From contig CAJFCJ010000013.1 of the NCBI GenBank assembly GCA_904063045.1, positions 1,625,159 through 1,689,158 on the forward strand: 64,000 bases of DNA, in the 5' to 3' direction. The notes under the pieces are model-generated. The model worked only from the letters and a program-made list of their open reading frames with translations, had not been told where the DNA came from and ran no database searches. This DNA comes from Dimorphilus gyrociliatus (Eukaryota; Annelida; Polychaeta; Dinophilidae). The position numbers and the translations under genes were made by a program. Of the stretch, positions 13,616 through 23,294 are shown piece after piece (position 1 is the stretch's first letter; the number at the start of each line of letters is the position of its first letter).

Positions 13616-14776
13616 TAATTGAAAGAAATAATTGCAATATAGCAAAGAAAAAAAATGAAAACAACAAGAGCAAAATAGACTCTGATAGTAGAGGAATATA
13701 CCGCAATGAATAATTCACGATGTCATTTTAATAATATAATCAAGTCAATGAAGGCCGTTCAAGGTGACTCCTACTTGACAGAAAATAAGTATTTCTAGGA
13801 AATCGTACCCCATTCTGCCTGATATTTGCAATTAATTACTAGCTTACAAGGGAAAGAGATTAGTAAAAAAAAAGAGAAAATAGGGTGAAAGGATGCTAAT
13901 TAAAAGTGAACTTTCTCTTTCGTCGTAATTTAAATCTAGTCTCTGTCGATTTTCGTTACAAAACAAATTTACTCTACAATTCGAAATGAAAAGGAGCTTG
14001 ACCGATATATTGAATTATCTATCATCCTAAACATCATTAATCTTGTAGCGTATTACTGTTGATTAATGCTTAATAACGGTAAATTTTTCTTACGTATTTC
14101 CATCCCAGAGTTGTTTTACAACATTCACAAAATATATCGGCAACCGAATGCAGTCCTGTTAACAAAACCCGATCTTCGCACTGGCTCTGGCCTATATTCA
14201 CCCTGTAAAAAAACGTAAATAGACACTACATTAATAATTTTGGGCCTAGCTGATATGTAAACAAGGTACTATCTAGGTAACTACGGTTAAAAATAATAAT
14301 AGAAGAGTGAAACAAGCTGAGGCCTATTTTTTTTTCAAGTTATTGATCTTTAACAAGTTGATGAATTGTATTATTAAGATAAAAAAGAATAAAATAGATA
14401 AATAAATTGACGGGGAGATAGAGAAAAGAATAAGCAAGAATAAAGGGAATAGTACTTAAAAAACACGAAACTTATTCTACTCATAAAAAAGATAAAGATA
14501 CTAACACTGAATTGAAGAGATAAGCCCTTCCTTGACTGCCTTGGAAAGACTGTAAAAAAAATAAAAACAATGAGAATACAAGTTATTCGTCTAAAAATAA
14601 CTTCAACTTAAAGTCATTAGGTTACAAGGCAACGTCCTCGAGACAAATCTCTAGGAAAAGAATTTACTCACTTTAGATATAAGGTCATCGTGGTTTGCCA
14701 AATGAGCTCTACAATGAAGGCAACTGTATGTTCGATGACATTGAGAGGGTAAATACGCTTGGAACGTTTTCACCAT
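12982..14776 (-). CDS. YPEL: Yippee-like zinc-binding protein (YPEL1-4 type)
   Basis: Small, extremely conserved nuclear/centrosomal protein with a Yippee zinc-binding beta-tent fold. The molecular role is still poorly defined (cell-cycle and E3-ligase complex links are known for the family). Four exons on the minus strand join to 116 codons: 14776-14672, 14549-14506, 14202-14094, 13074-12982, with the long intron in front of the last exon. The start [19 protein letters not shown], the middle [13 protein letters not shown] and the end [20 protein letters not shown] are nearly those of vertebrate YPEL1-4. The zinc ligands are Cys19/Cys22 and Cys75/Cys78, giving the diagnostic C-x2-C-x52-C-x2-C spacing exactly. 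One odd change is Cys for the usual Asn between the last pair (CECC). The other family branch, YPEL5, has different sequence at these places, so it is excluded. The four short exons would be missed by an ORF-length cutoff. Confidence 0.95.
13578..13612. repeat. (GA)n microsatellite in the last YPEL intron
   Basis: Near-perfect GA repeat with one AA interruption, inside the 1 kb intron between the third and fourth YPEL exons. The complementary strand is the transcribed CT tract. Confidence 0.9.
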
Positions 14777-15949
14777 AATTTAAATTTTTTTTTAATTGCT
14801 GATTTCAATTTTTTTAAAGGACAACTATTCAATAGATAATCTTGATAGATAGGCTGTTATATTTTACCAGTATTGCACAATGTTTTTTACCAGCGTGCAG
14901 ATATTTTTTTTCTCTAAAAAGAACAAAATACACAAAAAACGTATTAGAATTCGTTCTTTTTTTATGTCCAATACAAAAATCAATTAATTAACGTTAAGTA
15001 TAGCTTCGTATAAGACTAAATAAATAAGAAACAACTGTAAAACCTACCTGGATGTAAAAAAATAAGATTGTGATTCTGCTGAACGTATGTGTTTGTTTAC
15101 TTCTCTAACAGACCAGCTGTTCTGGCAAGCGGTTATATTATGTAAATAGTATGCAAATTTATCTATAACCAATCAACGTAAGTTTTACAACTTTGTTTTT
15201 GTAATACAAGATTTACGCTTAATTTTAGATATTGGACTTATTCGTTTTAAGGATCAGTTTCATTCGGACTTTATTGATAATTTTTCTTAAAAAATATTAA
15301 TAATTGTTCTTTTTTCAGCGCTTTTATTATATTATAAAATTAATCAAAACAGATGGCAGCTCTGTACTATAGTGTGAAGACTGATTAGTTTTTGAAGTGA
15401 TGATATATATTGCGACAAAATGTAATATAACGCCTCAACTTTAAAATAGAAACTGTTAAAAGCACTCTAAATTTTGACAAAAACATCAGTCAATTTGTTC
15501 ATTTGGCAAAAAATAGCATTACCCAAACAAAACAATATATCTACCTCGTCTTTCATCTTTTGTATACTTTTTCACGAGTTTAATAACCAATTTATAACAG
15601 ATGGCAGTACTGTCGTAAAAAAGTACCGATAAAAAAAACAACATATAATTTTTTCAACAAAGAAAATATGGTAAAATAAAAGGTTAAAAAGTAAAATAAT
15701 TTGAAAAAATGGATAGATTATTAAATATTTAATCTAAGAAATATATAAAACGTTAATAATTAGTATGATTGTTGGAGTTAAGTTGCTTTGGAGAACAACA
15801 CTACTTCCTCATAGGACTTTTATATAAAAAATTGTAAGGTTAATACGTAAATAATATAAGTGAGGCCTTTATAACAGTGGAATTTGAACTCTGTCTTCGA
15901 CATTCTGTTAAAAAATAGTGTAAATGGTATGGAGTAGCTTACGGAAAAT
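14777..15949. promoter_or_regulatory. Divergent region between YPEL and deiodinase, with YPEL 5' UTR exon
   Basis: On the minus strand a good donor (CCAG|GTAGGT, exon edge at 15048) and an acceptor (ATCAG, exon edge 14798) upstream of the YPEL ATG suggest a non-coding first exon and a UTR intron of about 250 bp. Two near-identical sites, ACAGATGGCAGCTCTGT at 15349-15365 and ACAGATGGCAGTACTGT at 15597-15613, lie 230 bp apart between the two divergent genes. A TATA-like box near 15818 belongs to the deiodinase side. Promoter function is inferred. Confidence 0.45.
15818..15829 (+). promoter_or_regulatory. TATA-like box of the deiodinase gene
   Basis: The sequence TTTTATATAAAA lies about 120 bases before the deiodinase ATG, a sensible distance for a short unspliced 5' UTR. 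In DNA this AT-rich such strings also occur by chance, so this is only a candidate. Confidence 0.35.
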
Positions 15950-16759
15950 ATGACATCGTTTCTTATTAAGTTACCCCTGCTAATCTTTGGATTAATAAGG
16001 GTCACTATCGAGTATTTGCAACTCGTTATCAATCTATGGAGAATGGATAAGGAGAAAAAGGAGAAAGTTCTCTACGACTTCCATGTAAAATCCAATACTC
16101 ATTTATCTCCTATTAAGTACAATGAAGTTGGTGTTACAATTGGTTCTTGGGAAATGTACAAGTATATTATCCGTAAGCAAATCGATTTAGAATTGTACGG
16201 TAAATATTGTCAAGTAGGTTTACCAGCACCGAATCCTTCTGTTATTGAAGTTCGTGGAAAAATATCGAATTCCATCAAACAAAAGAAGAGTTTACTATCC
16301 TTTGCTAATTCAGCAAGACCCTTAGTTATTAATTTTGGAAGTTGTACCTGACCCCCGTTTATGGCTCAAGTTGAGCATTTTATGAAAGTTGTTCATAATT
16401 ATTCAGATATAGTTGATTTTATTACAATATATATATCGGAGGCTCACGCAACGGACCAATGGCAGTTTGCTACTAATCCATTCAAAGTGAGATCGCATAG
16501 ATCTCTCGATGAGAGGATTACAGCCACATTTTTATTAAGAAAGGAATACGAAAAATACGGCTGGACTGAGTCGATGATGAAAATATCTGCAGATCCAATG
16601 AATAATGAGGCTAGGAAGATGTATACAGCCTTACCAGAAAGATTTGGAGTTATTAGAAATGAAAAAATTGAATTCCTAAGTAAAGTCGGCTCTGAATTTT
16701 ACGTTGTTAGCAAACTAGAAGAATGGTTGCAAGCTTACCGTCTATCGCTAAATCAGTAA
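15950..16759 (+). CDS. Iodothyronine deiodinase, selenoprotein, intronless (UGA read as selenocysteine)
   Basis: Membrane-bound thioredoxin-fold enzyme that removes iodine from thyroid hormones. The reading frame from 15950 meets TGA at 16349-16351 and then stays open in the same frame to TAA at 16757-16759, for 269 residues in total, within the usual 250-300. Around the TGA the protein reads RPLVINFGSCT-Sec-PPFM, matching the catalytic centre of vertebrate deiodinases, which have Sec at exactly this place. Downstream, IYISEAHATDQWQF and RSHRSLDER carry the two conserved histidines, and YTALPERFGV matches the family C-terminus. An N-terminal hydrophobic helix (about residues 4-30) gives the usual single-pass anchor. 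Annotation software that treats TGA as stop would report two unrelated fragments. A SECIS element is required in the 3' UTR; I could not identify one with confidence. The type (DIO1, 2 or 3) cannot be assigned by eye. The coding part has no intron, unlike its neighbours. Confidence 0.95.
16349..16351 (+). other. In-frame UGA selenocysteine codon (residue 134)
   Basis: T-G-A between ACC (Thr) and CCC (Pro), inside the deiodinase motif GSCT-Sec-P. The frame before and after is the same, and both halves match deiodinases across the codon. This is a recoded codon rather than a nonsense mutation, because Sec is the known catalytic residue here. Confidence 0.93.
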
Positions 16760-17197
16760 AGAAATATAACAACAATAGAATATCTATGCATATACAGTAT
16801 TACTACGTAACAAAGATATTTTGTAAAAATCTTATCTTTTCTATCATTTGATAAACTGAATGAAGAGAAAATTTTTTAAGATACAACACTTTATGAATGA
16901 CTAATATTATCAAAATCATAAAATATGATGGTAATACTACGATAATAATGTAAAGAGTTGTTTCCTTATTATATAATTCTCTGTTTTATTAAGAGGCAAG
17001 ATTTTTAATTAATCAGTTCTCCCCTATCTATTAACTATTATATCATGATGATTAATTTAATAAAGAATAAGACGTTCTATATCAGTTCTAATTTGATATT
17101 AATAACTCTGTAACCATAGTCGGTGCCGATTGGATAGTTCCCTGCGTCTATAAATTTCTAGGCGTGCCGTACCAACGTCACATTTCAGACGTAAAAT
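16760..17197. other. Deiodinase 3' UTR and promoter of the next gene
   Basis: About 440 bases that must contain the deiodinase polyadenylation site and, if the gene works, a SECIS element. ATGA core candidates lie at 16897, 16925, 17044 and 17047. The first is followed after 11 bases by AAAA and has a partly paired arm (TATTATC with GATGGTA), but its 3' GA is misplaced by about three bases, so I do not call it. The right end carries the promoter of the peptide gene. Confidence 0.4.
17149..17155 (+). promoter_or_regulatory. TATA box before the secreted-peptide gene
   Basis: TATAAAT in a relatively GC-rich setting (CCTGCGTCTATAAATTTC), 49 bases before the ATG at 17198. The position fits a TATA box with a very short 5' UTR, typical of highly expressed peptide or secreted-protein genes. 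Confidence 0.5.
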
Positions 17198-18863
17198 ATG
17201 AAGAAGTTAGTTGTCCTTTCCTTGGCTATCATTATCGTTTTAGTTCGAACTGCTCCTTTAACGGAATTAGAAAAGAAGATTCTTTCAATTAACGATTTCG
17301 AAGAAAATCCTGAAAATGGTAAATTATTGTTTAAAATAAATAATCTTTCTCTTTATTATCATCAAAAAGATACTATTTTACTATTAAATAAAAGTCGTTT
17401 TAAAATTGTTCATTTCTCAAAAAGAGATAAATTCAGAGGGAGAGAGAGAGAGAGAAAAGGGGAGGAAGAGATTTAAGACTCGAATTTTCGGGAAAGCACA
17501 TTCTCTTAATCTTCTTTTATAATATTTTTGTTTGTTTTTTGTTTCAAAAACCGAGAATAGGAGAAGGTCTGCTTTTAACTTGACAGGCTTTTATCCCTTG
17601 TCCACATTATTATCTTTGATGAAATAGTCGCCAAAAATAAACATATTTTTATAATATCTGATCAAAATAAAGATATGAAAAATCCTTCTTTAAACTTTTC
17701 TCTCTCTCTCTCTTTCTCTCTACTGGTTATTTATTCTCCATTACTACCTTATTTTTCTTTGTCTTCCAAACAAGTAACTAAGTTCAAAAGTATAAAAAAA
17801 GCAATATCGAAACCCACATACAATAAGCAGTATACCGTATACATATAGATTGTATATATGTAAATATTCTAAATGAAGAGAGCATGTGTGATCATGAAAT
17901 GACCAACCATTTGGGCATTTTCTTTCATATACAAATAATGATATGGAATACTTATCTATTTAAATTAATTCTATTATATATTTAAAAGTGATATAAGTAG
18001 TTTTTCATTTATGATAGATGTTTCTAATCAATTATTAGTTTCTATACAAAGTTGTAAATGTTTTTTTTAAATATGTCAACGTTTCTAAAAATACGGGAAA
18101 GGGGGAGAATCTATTGAATTATGTTTTGTTCCAGTTTTGGGAAGCCTTTAATATTTTATTATCGTTTAACATCATTTTTTTCTAACTTAAGTTTTAGAGA
18201 TGCGTTAGAGGGAAAAGTCATTAAGTTTGGTCTCGGCTTATTATGGGATGCTCATATGTGGGGATCGAACCTGTGGGAGTTGGAGCGGTCAAACTTAATG
18301 TATATGGAAATGTGTGAATGACCTAATAAAATTACTTTACTAGTGACAATTGCCCTAAAAGTATAATAATGTCTATTTAAACTATAAGCTTTTACTGTAA
18401 GTTCAATTTTGGTAACAATCAAATAAAACAGATAGAATGAAAAAGAGTAGGAAGGGGAGAAAGGGAATAAAGTGATAAGTTAAAAAGGAAAAAAAACTAG
18501 ATAGAACGAGATAGAACGTAAAGAATAGAATTAAAGGTAGAAAAATAATTATTTAAGATGAATTTAATATAATTAATAAGATAATCTATTGAACTTTTTA
18601 CAATTGCGTCAAAACTTATAAAGTGTGTTTTTATACTAAAGAAACAAATAGAAGCAAATAGAAAATAAACTACTTTTTTCTACTTAAGGAATTAAATTAA
18701 AATACCCATATTATTTTACACAGAGTTGCACTTTAGTCGGATACGAAAACAGCAAAAGGCACCTGTTCTTTGCGGAGGTGGCGGCGCTGCGAGAAAGAAA
18801 TATGAATGTAATGATGGTTTAATGGGCGTTTGGTTAAGGCTCATTAAAAATAATGATTATTAG
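17198..18863 (+). CDS. Putative small secreted peptide precursor (unrecognised)
   Basis: I do not recognise a family. Exon 1 (17198-17318) encodes a clear signal peptide, MKKLVVLSLAIIIVLVRTA, then an acidic stretch (SINDFEENPEN), and ends at the donor ATG|GTAAAT in phase 1. The only downstream acceptor giving a long matching-phase frame is CACAG|AG at 18723, leading to exon 2 (18724-18863). The joined protein is about 86 residues. Its C-terminal half contains basic pairs (RKQQK, ARKKYE), APVLCGGGGAARKK, a second cysteine (YECNDG) and the ending GLMGVWLRLIKNNDY. Signal peptide, short length, basic sites and two cysteines suggest a neuropeptide- or hormone-like precursor. APVLCGGGGAA faintly recalls the elevenin core, but its first cysteine is missing. 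The exon pairing is inferred. The intron (1.4 kb) holds an open stretch at 18190-18322 that does not fit the phase. Confidence 0.4.
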
Positions 18864-19101
18864 TTAAAGTAATAAACACAAAAACTATTGAAAAATATCT
18901 TCGTTGTCTTAAAAATAATTTTAATTCAATTTCATTTTAAAAAAGTTAAATGTTTCCAAATTCAGCATATAACAAACAAAAAAGAGGTGAATACAGAATT
19001 ATTACACGCCTATTTTGCATAGTTTAATCGGTGGGTGTTTTCTGGTTTCGGCGTTAGTTTACAAACTAGTTTGCATTCGATCATTCCGCTTTAATTCGGT
19101 A

Positions 19102-22100
19102 ATGGCGGAAGTTGTTGTTGGTGAAGTGAACGATAACAAAATTGAGAAAAATGAAGAAAAGATTAGCGATGAGGAGCGTGCCGAATGTCAGAAAGTAGTT
19201 AGCGAAGAGTTAGGTAGGGACGACTTTGTTAAACACATCACCTCCGTTGGTGATACGGTTAGAAAGAGTTGGAAAAAACAGGTTGAGAGGACCAACTACG
19301 TTATCTTCCTCATTCTCTTCCTTTTCCTCCTCTTTATCATACTTGCAATAACTTTAGGAATTTTGAACCGGAAGCTACTCGACGCTCAACTACCACCTTC
19401 GAAAATAATCTTAACAAAACGACCCGACCAAAAGTATAGATAAAAAAATAATATAACCCTTCTCAGCGTCTAATAATTAAACAAACTAAACAAACAATAA
19501 CAAAATGGGTTAATAATTTTTTTATCTACGGGTATACTATCGGCTGGAATTCGTCGGAAATTTATAAGACTAATTTGACAACATTCGGAAGAGTAGTAGA
19601 GGGCAGTAGCGGCCGAATTTGTACGTCTACTTCCTGCCTATATGCATCGGCACATATTAAATCATCTCTGGACGAGAATTACACCCCCTGTACGAATTTT
19701 TATAAATGGGCTTGCGGAGGTTGGCTAAATAATAATCGAGCAAGAAGACGGACAGTAACAGTTAGAGATGAATTAGACAACAGGTTTCGAGACTCTTCGT
19801 TTAAGAGCTAAAAATCATACGGCAATTAAAAATATTTTTATAACGATTGTATTCCTAGGCTCCATATTTTTAAAACGAACATTTTAAAAACAAATCTCGT
19901 AAACGTTTTGTCTCGATTAACATCAAAAGATTACAATTCATTTTAAAACAAGCACTCTCCTATCCTCCTTTAAAAATGGACGACACAATTCCGCATTCGG
20001 AGAAGCTTATTAGAAACTTTTTCCAGGCTTGCGTCAGCTATGAAATTAATCCAAACGGTTCAAAAATTTTAATAGATCACGTTCGAAAAGTAATGAGCTC
20101 TACCTATATGTTCGATGACGATTTTGATATATCTAAGTGGGATGTTTCGAAAACAATGGGTAATATGGCTAAGGAATTCTTTTTGGAGGCATTATTCCAT
20201 TTTCACATTGAAAATCATCCAAATAAAACTAAAACTAATATATTTAACCTTCATCCAGTTGGGTTTAGTTGGATTTCTTATTCTACGAACGAAGAGGTAA
20301 ATTAGCAAAGCTAAATTCCGTTTGAAAAACTTAATTAAATATAAATGTTTGCTTCACCTTATCAATTATTCAAACAGTTCAAAAAGGTTTATTGGGATCT
20401 ATTTAATAAATCTTGCGTGTATATGCGACAAGATGAACAGCTGGATAAAGAAAAACCAAATTACGGTAGATGTCAGAAATATGCTGATGATGTTTTGAAA
20501 GTTGAAAGCTCTCTTTATGAAGTTTGTATCCAATCTCTTATCCTTGATGTAATTCTTTTAACATTTAATTTTTTTTCTATCCAGTTTTTTATTAATAAAT
20601 CGGGATCTCCGAATCAGAAGATAATGACTCTCGATCAACTATCGTCAAAATATAGTGAGGTAGAATCAGTCTATTCCTTTACTCTTTAGATGTAATTTAA
20701 ACTGTGATTGCTCTTTATTAATTATTTAGTTCGATTGGAGATATTTGCTGGAGAATGAGTTTGATGGAGCAAAAATAGATGGCAGTACTGAAATTCTAGT
20801 TGCTGACGTTGCCTACTTGGACATGGTGCATAAATATACTAAAGATATGAAAGATGATCAGGATACAAACAGGTTAGCGATAACTGATGAAAAAATCAGG
20901 ATATTTTTCTATCTTATAAACTATCTTTCTTTCCATCTCATTTCAGAATGCTAAATAACTACATTCTCTCATGTGCCACCTATTGGTTAATGTTTCATAC
21001 AAGTCCAAAATATGATCAACTATATTGGGATGTTATTGAAAAAGTATGGGGAGAGCAACCAGAACAAACCCAAACTGAATATTGTATAGATTTAATGAAT
21101 CATTTCTTACCGGAAATGTCCGCCTATTTCCTACAAGGTCTATTATCGTACAAAAGTGAAGATTTAAGACAAGTAGCTAAAACGTTAACACGCTTCCGCG
21201 ATACATTTACAAGTCATATAATGCAGTCCAGTTGGGCGGATGAAAAAACAAAAGATAACATAAAAAAGAGGGTACATACTATATTCTAATTATAAACTCC
21301 CCATAATCTGAAAGCAAAAATAATTCTTTATCCCAAACTGCATAGTTTCATGATATAGAAATTCACGTAGGAGTACCAGAGAAAGTAATCAAGTCAGATG
21401 CAATTAAAAGGGCATACGCTAAAGTAAGTAAACGAGATTTTTTCCTTCTACCCTCTAATAAAATCTATTATCAATTTTCGACGAAACAGTTAGACATTCG
21501 ACAAGATCAAGATCTAATTACAATCTTAATAAGAATATCAGAGTTGACATCATCGTTAAGAGGAGAAATTTATAACTTGGGAATTACGAACTTCAATTCA
21601 AAATTACTATATAAACGTAATATTGTTTTGAAAGGATCCGATCTATATGTACCATTACCCGTTTTACAAGTATATCATTGAATTTACATATATTTAAAGG
21701 AAGTTCTCTTATATCTACCTTCTTAACAGAGGCCTTTTTATGGAAAATCTAGGCCTGGCGTTATTAATATTGGATATTTAAATGCTTTAGTTGGTCAAAA
21801 GTTGGCAAGTTTATTAAGATTCAAAGGTATATTTAAATACTTGACTATTTTATAAATACAGCTAATATTTTAAATAAAATCATACAGATCTCTTTTTCGA
21901 TCGAAGATCTACTCCAAAGAATTTGTTTACAAAACAAAGTATGACAAATTTTAAGAAAAAAGCTAGTTGTATTGGCGAAAGATACATAAACGAAGATTTA
22001 AAATTTCCATTTCATGATGGGCCTAATCTTCAATTGGTAAGTGTAAAAAAAAGATAAAATAAACAAAAGAACTTAACAATTGCCTGCTTTTCATCGAATA

Positions 22101-22625
22101 TACAGTACAACTTTGGAGAATTATCATCAAATTTCCTAAGCAAATTCCTAAATAATGAAATATCTAGAAAAATTCTAACTTCGTTAATGATTTTTGACAG
22201 TTCATTTAAAGTAAATATAGTATAATTTTATGCTAGTTTAATTTTAACTACATAGACTATATCACTATTCCTCTTAAATAGGCTTTTGCCAACTTTCAAA
22301 AGAATAGAGCGAAAGAAGATACATTACCTGGAATTTATTTGAATTTTGATCAACTATTGTATACGTTAAGCGTTCAAAGCAACTGTCGTAAGATAACTTA
22401 CGAAAAGCATTTAAAGTTGTTATTTCGTTGGGGATTGTTATTGCCCGATGAATTATCGTAAGCTGCAATTTAAATTTCTTTTTAAACTATTTGGCTAAAT
22501 TTATGTTACCTTTAAAATATAGAGTTAATATAGCTTTATCAACTAGTCGACACTTTGCTAAAGTTTTCCAGTGCCCAGCAGGAAGTAAAATGAATCCACC
22601 TTGGTACAATCGTTGCGAGTTGTGA
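19102..22625 (+). CDS. M13 (neprilysin-like) family protein, zinc motif lost; copy A
   Basis: Type II membrane protein of peptidase family M13, predicted catalytically dead. Fourteen exons join in frame to 821 residues: 19102-19433, 19592-19783, 19930-20296, 20378-20521, 20585-20659, 20730-20872, 20947-21271, 21346-21423, 21490-21669, 21730-21826, 21888-22036, 22106-22210, 22282-22457, 22523-22625. A cytoplasmic acidic tail and a transmembrane helix (about 67-90) precede the M13 ectodomain hallmark CTNFYKWACGGW. The C-terminus FQCPAGSKMNPPWYNRCEL matches the M13 end, with Cys-Glu-Leu where active enzymes have CRVW. Where they have VIGHEITHGF this protein reads LVGQKLASLL, so both zinc histidines and the catalytic glutamate are gone. 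The GENIADN site reads GELSSN. An in-frame upstream ATG at 19015 exists; 19102 was chosen by analogy with copy B. Forms a tandem pair with the next gene. Confidence 0.85.
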
Positions 22626-23294
22626 GAGAGAGATAGAGAGAGAGAAAGAGAGAGATTTCTTCTTACATCGACACATTTTTAAAGAATATCTACACTTTTG
22701 AATTACTATTTATAATCAATAAACAATACAAGAAAAAAAGAAATAAATACAATATATAATACATTTTATAAACATTAGGCTTTCTAATGAAGTATGATTG
22801 AGTAGTAAGAGAATCTTAATATTAAATATGAGTAAAAGATGATAAAAAAGTAAAAGTATTTTGCAAGATAATTTATTAATTTATGCAAATATAACAATAA
22901 TTAATTATAAATGAATGCATCGGTGTAAAATTGTCTGTATGCCAAGTTTTTCATTATTTTAATTAGTCTAACAGGAAAAATATTTGATTAATATTCTACA
23001 TACACAGTATAAGTGAATGGTAAAAGCCTACTTGATATTATTCATCTTTCAAATGTTGTTTATTATTCTTAAAAAGGTAACAATTTGATCATATTCGGTT
23101 TAGATTTCTAATTAAAAACTAAACGTAGTATTTAATTTGAAGGTTAATAAAGAAAAAGTGGGCGTTAATCAATTGGATACCATCTAAAATTTATGTAAAT
23201 TATCTAAATATAAAACGACAAAATAACCATTTAACAGTCCGCCTCCACTGATAAACTACACCTGATTCGGTTAGTTAGGAATAAAAGAGAGAAT
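22626..23294. other. Spacer between the tandem M13 genes
   Basis: AT-rich 0.67 kb beginning with a (GA)n tract right after the copy A stop. It should contain the 3' UTR of copy A and the promoter of copy B. A TATA-like AAATATAAAA at 23206-23215 lies about 80 bases before the copy B ATG. No exon-like segment seen. Confidence 0.5.

Noticed and set aside
16349-16351. Nonsense mutation splitting a gene into two ORFs
   Set aside because: The TGA is exactly at the catalytic selenocysteine of deiodinases, and the frame and similarity continue after it.
18121-18324. Open frame SFRDALEGKVIKFGLGLLWD and onward in the peptide-gene intron
   Set aside because: None of the nearby acceptors puts this frame in phase with exon 1, and no family was recognised. 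It could be an alternative exon but is unsupported.
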